Shown: positions 61,070 to 64,000 of the stretch, in pieces
Layout: the number at the start of each line of letters is the position of its first letter
Position numbering within the stretch: position 1 is the first letter of the stretch
DNA from: Melieria omissa
Lineage: Eukaryota > Arthropoda > Insecta > Diptera > Ulidiidae
Direction of reading: 5' to 3'
Assembly: GCA_963971225.1 (NCBI GenBank)
Contig: OZ020268.1
Span: 45,143,348 to 45,207,347 of the forward strand
Length of the DNA stretch: 64,000 bases
Program-made: the position numbers and the translations under genes
Notes under the pieces: generated by a model
Told to the model about the DNA's origin: nothing
The model's database searches: none
Seen by the model: the letters and a program-made list of their open reading frames with translations, nothing else

Positions 61070-61962
61070 GGTGGACCATTTAGGATTTGGAATTTGAATC
61101 GGTTAAAAAAAAAACGAATAAATATTTTTTGAAAATTCCTCTTTTATTACAAAGCTTGGACTTTGTTATTTAAGAATGAAAAATGATATCGTTCATGATT
61201 GCCACGACTGGCCTTACTGTACGCCATACGGTCAACCCAATTTTCAAGTACTTTTTCGATTGTTTCGGGTAGAATTTCCTGAATGGCAACTTCGATTTCA
61301 TGTTTAAAAGCTTCAATCGTCTCTGGAGGATCAGCGTAACATTTGTCCTTTACTGCTACCCACAATAAAAGGTCCAACGGACTTAAATCGCAGCTCCGAG
61401 ACGGCCAATTGACTTCAGAATTTCGGCTGACTATTCGATTTTCGAAAACGGTGCCTAAAAGTTCGATTTTTGCCGGATGGTCATGAGCCTTCAGTTCTTG
61501 GACTAATTGAATTTTGTAAGCCTTCATATCGAGATCTTTATGTAAAATTCTTATCAAAGAAGTGCGAGAAATGTTCAATTCCTGGCGAGTTGCTGTTGAT
61601 GGATGTTCACGCACATTTTCGGCTACAAAAGCAATGCTTTCGGTGCACTGCATGAGAACGGGAACGGGTTGTTTGGTTCATTAACGATTCAGTTTCACTA
61701 GCTCGCTTCACAAATTGCTCCACAAACTGAGTTGATGGCCAATCTTTTTTTTTAATTTTTTTTTTTTGAATTTCTTACAGTTTGGGTTGAAGATTCTCCA
61801 CTTTGGAAGTAAGTTCTCAATATTTCCCAATTTTGTTGAAGCGTATAGCGTCCCATTTCGTAAATGTGAAACTAAATTACGAACACATATTGAATGACAT
61901 TTGGACTGTCATTCTCAAAATAAAGCGTAGTTCAAATTCCAAACGCTATATGGACCACCCTG
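61070..61962 (-). mobile_element. internally deleted mariner-like element
   Basis: Inverted ends: the right end, read inward, is CAGGGTGGTCCATATAGCG then TTTGGAATTTGAA (61962 leftward, TA at 61963). The left end is GGTGGACCATTTAGGATTTG then GAATTTGAA (from 61070) and lacks the first CA. It encloses a shortened transposase. At about 0.9 kb it is smaller than usual for the group. Confidence 0.75.
61147..61653 (-). pseudogene. mariner-like transposase with large internal deletion
   Basis: The open frame of 168 residues begins inside the N-terminal helix-turn-helix region (RQELNISRTSLIRILHKDL) and jumps at about residue 65 to the C-terminal part (WPSRSCDLSPLDLLLW, then CYADPPETIEAF). Known relatives have well over 100 residues between these blocks, including the first two catalytic Asp. 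The frame is kept but the enzyme must be inactive. A non-autonomous copy that once moved in trans is likely. Confidence 0.8.
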
Positions 61963-62309
61963 TATTAATGGTGGGAATTTTCTTATTAAAGTAAAAAAAT
62001 GCGGTGAGTAAAGGATCATAAATAGCACAGTTTATAGGATTTTCAGATTTTTATTTACATTTCCTTAAAAAGTTATCAAAAAAGGATTGTTGTGTTACAT
62101 GTGCGAGTTACTTTTTTTTAATATATTTGCATTCTAGATTACCCAACTCAAAGCCTAGTTTGAACTGGAATCTTCGAACACATTAAAGCATTTAAAAATG
62201 GAGATTTGAAATTTAAGGCCAGCAATTTACTATCACATAAGACTTCACTACTCGCGCAGTGCGTGGCTCAATTGCTTTCGATCACTTTGACTTCGTTAAG
62301 GACTAGGGA

Positions 62310-62385
62310 TCGCAATTTTTTGCCATTTTGCGATCCCGGGATTTTCGGGATTGAAAATTTTCGGGATTTAATCCCGGGATTCAAA
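62310..62385. repeat. cluster of ATCCCGGGATT-type motifs
   Basis: GATCCCGGGATTTTCGGGATTG, AAATTTTCGGGATTTAATCCCGGGATTC and related copies lie within 76 bases in both orientations. Clusters of this type occur near ends of hAT-like elements, but no transposase or terminal repeat was found here. Confidence 0.55.
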
Positions 62386-62748
62386 TAACAAATTTTTTAA
62401 ATAAAACAATTTTACCAAATTGCATAAATACTTGTTTGTAATATATTTACCATAAAAATGGACACAGTTTTATCACATTTGGGGTAGTTTTAAGATTTTT
62501 TATCTTGAATTTAATCACATTGTAAGGCGGAAAGGGAGGCAGTCGGTGTTGAGTCGTCGAAGTGGTTGGTTGTGCGCGGCACATCACCAAAATCCAGTTG
62601 TTATTTACAATCAGTTGTCAATTACATTCAAAATTGTCAGCTTAAATTTAAATCAAATAAATAAACATAGTCATCCTTGACAACATTTTGTTTAACTTAA
62701 AAGTTTTTCATTTGACATTTAACTTCAGTTTGATAACATTTTGTTTTA

Positions 62749-64000
62749 TCAGGTGTACAACTTTGCTTCCGCCGTTTTTTTCCAAAATTAAAAGCTTTAT
62801 TGGGAAAAAGTGCTTATGTAGATGTATTATTCAAAGTATTGTCCGTCGCTAGCGACAACTTTCTCCCATCTTTCCGGCAATTTTCGGATCCCGGCTCGAA
62901 AAAAGGAGTCCTCTTTTGACGCTATCCATGAAGCAATCCATTTTTCCAATTCTTCGAAGGATTGAAAATGTTGATCTGCCAGGCCGTGTGCCATCGAACG
63001 GAATAGGTGGAAGTCAGAAGGGGCGACATCTGGGGAATACGGCGGGTGGGGCAAGACTTCCCATTTCAGCGTTTCCAGGTACTTTTTGACCACTTTTGCG
63101 ACGTGAGGCCGAGCATTGTCGTGTTGGAGGATGACTTTGTCATGTCGCTCTTGATATTGTGGCCGCTGTTCTTTTAGCGCGCGACTAAGGCGCATCAGTT
63201 GCGTTCGGTAGCGATCTCCTGTGATGGTTTCACCCGGTTTTAAGAGCTCGTAGTAAATCACACCGAGCTGATCCCACCAAATACAAATCATAACCTTGGC
63301 GCCGTGAATATTCGGTTTTGCCTTCGACGAAGAAGCATGCCCGGGCTTTCCCCATGATTTTCTGCGTTTAGGATTATCGTATCGAACCCACTTTTCAGCA
63401 CCGGTTACGATTCGATGTAAAAACCCCTTACGATTTTGTCTTTGAAGCAGTTGCTCACATACAAATAGACGGCGCTCGATGTCCCTCGGTTTCAACTCGT
63501 ACGGCACCCAGTTTCCTTCTTTCTGAATCATGCCCAGGGCCTTGAGACGTTTTGAAATGGCTTGCTGACTCACTCCCAACGATTCGGCAAGCTCTTCTTG
63601 GGTTTGGCACGAATCTTCATCAAGCAATGCTTCTAGTTGTTCATCTTTGAAGGTTTTTTCTCTTCCACCACCATGTTTGTCTTCGACATCGAAATCACCA
63701 TTTTTAAAACGTTGAAACCACTCCCGACACGTTCTTTCACTCAGAGCAGCATCACCGTAAGTTTCTGAGAGCATTCGATGCGCTTCAGCTGCATTTTTTT
63801 TCGAATTGTAACAGAAAAGTAAAACTTCCCGCAAATGGCGAGAATTGGGCACATAAACGGACATTTTCGAGCGTGAATAATACGAAAACAAGAACAACTG
63901 TCACTGAAACGGCGATGACAATTCGTTAGGCACTGTCCACACTCACTTTAAAGGCATTACCATCTATGTATTTCAACCAGCCTCAGCCGGAAACAGCCAC
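62749..64000 (-). mobile_element. mauritiana-type mariner, right end beyond window
   Basis: The left terminal repeat begins TCAGGTGTACAACTTTGC at 62749 after TA. It is 78 bases from the transposase stop, the same distance as in Mos1. With Mos1 geometry the other end would lie about 171 bases beyond the start codon, near 64035, just outside the window. Confidence 0.8.
62827..63864 (-). CDS. mariner transposase, frame intact, first catalytic Asp replaced by Ala
   Basis: Starting at the ATG at 63864 (MSVYVPNSRHLREV) the protein has 345 residues, the same length as Mos1; an upstream in-frame ATG at 63897 would add 11. N-terminal helix-turn-helix DNA-binding domain about 1-110, linker with WVP, then the DDE/D core. 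Catalytic positions: residue 156 is Ala in IVTGAEKWV where the family has Asp (codon GCT at 63397-63399); D249 in LQHDNARPH; D284 in YSPDVAPSDFHLF, 34 residues after D249, the DD34D signature. Ends with WEKVVASDGQYFE. DNA binding may remain but strand cleavage should be lost. Confidence 0.9.
   Translation of the reverse strand: MSVYVPNSRHLREVLLFCYNSKKNAAEAHRMLSETYGDAALSERTCREWFQRFKNGDFDVEDKHGGGREKTFKDEQLEALLDEDSCQTQEELAESLGVSQQAISKRLKALGMIQKEGNWVPYELKPRDIERRLFVCEQLLQRQNRKGFLHRIVTGAEKWVRYDNPKRRKSWGKPGHASSSKAKPNIHGAKVMICIWWDQLGVIYYELLKPGETITGDRYRTQLMRLSRALKEQRPQYQERHDKVILQHDNARPHVAKVVKKYLETLKWEVLPHPPYSPDVAPSDFHLFRSMAHGLADQHFQSFEELEKWIASWIASKEDSFFRAGIRKLPERWEKVVASDGQYFE

Overview
The window looks like a higher-fly (brachyceran dipteran) genome, most likely a tephritid fruit fly. 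Reasons: AT-rich non-coding DNA; one well-formed intron-containing insect cuticle gene of the PAN/ZP class; a BEL/Pao retrotransposon primed by tRNA-Tyr; a mauritiana-type mariner with Mos1 geometry; a fly-type tRNA-derived SINE; and several Tc1/mariner and TTAA-type elements. The species is an inference. Layout: 1-~7.87 kb is the 5' part of a BEL/Pao retrotransposon on the minus strand. It has a single open gag-pol frame running off the left edge, an unusually long structured leader, a tRNA-Tyr primer site and a probable 5' LTR. 7.9-26.4 kb is gene-poor DNA with simple repeats, a mariner tail, foldback elements and two tandem duplications. 26.4-36.2 kb is the left arm of a large inverted duplication.

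36.9-42.8 kb holds the only cellular protein gene I can support: a six-exon (coding), 708-residue secreted/transmembrane PAN-PAN-PAN-ZP protein with a furin site and a C-terminal membrane anchor. Its last intron carries a complete-looking 2.7-kb TTAA-flanked DNA transposon in antisense orientation, with an intact 580-residue transposase. 45.46-47.12 kb is a decayed Tc1-like element with IR/DR ends. 47.88-48.39 kb is a foldback element with 40-bp terminal inverted repeats.

48.8-60.0 kb is the right, inverted arm of the duplication. It has gained a SINE with clear target-site duplications and a small TTAA-type MITE that have no counterpart in the left arm. 61-64 kb holds a deleted mariner-like element and a nearly complete mauritiana-type mariner. 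That mariner's frame is intact, but the first catalytic Asp is Ala.

The main large-scale feature is the pair of inverted arms (about 10-11 kb each, roughly 92-96% identical in several hand-aligned blocks, poorer near the outer ends) around a 12.6-kb spacer that contains the whole coding region of the ZP gene. The arms do not preserve reading frames, so they appear to be non-coding duplicated DNA. No cellular RNA genes, CRISPR arrays or operons were seen.
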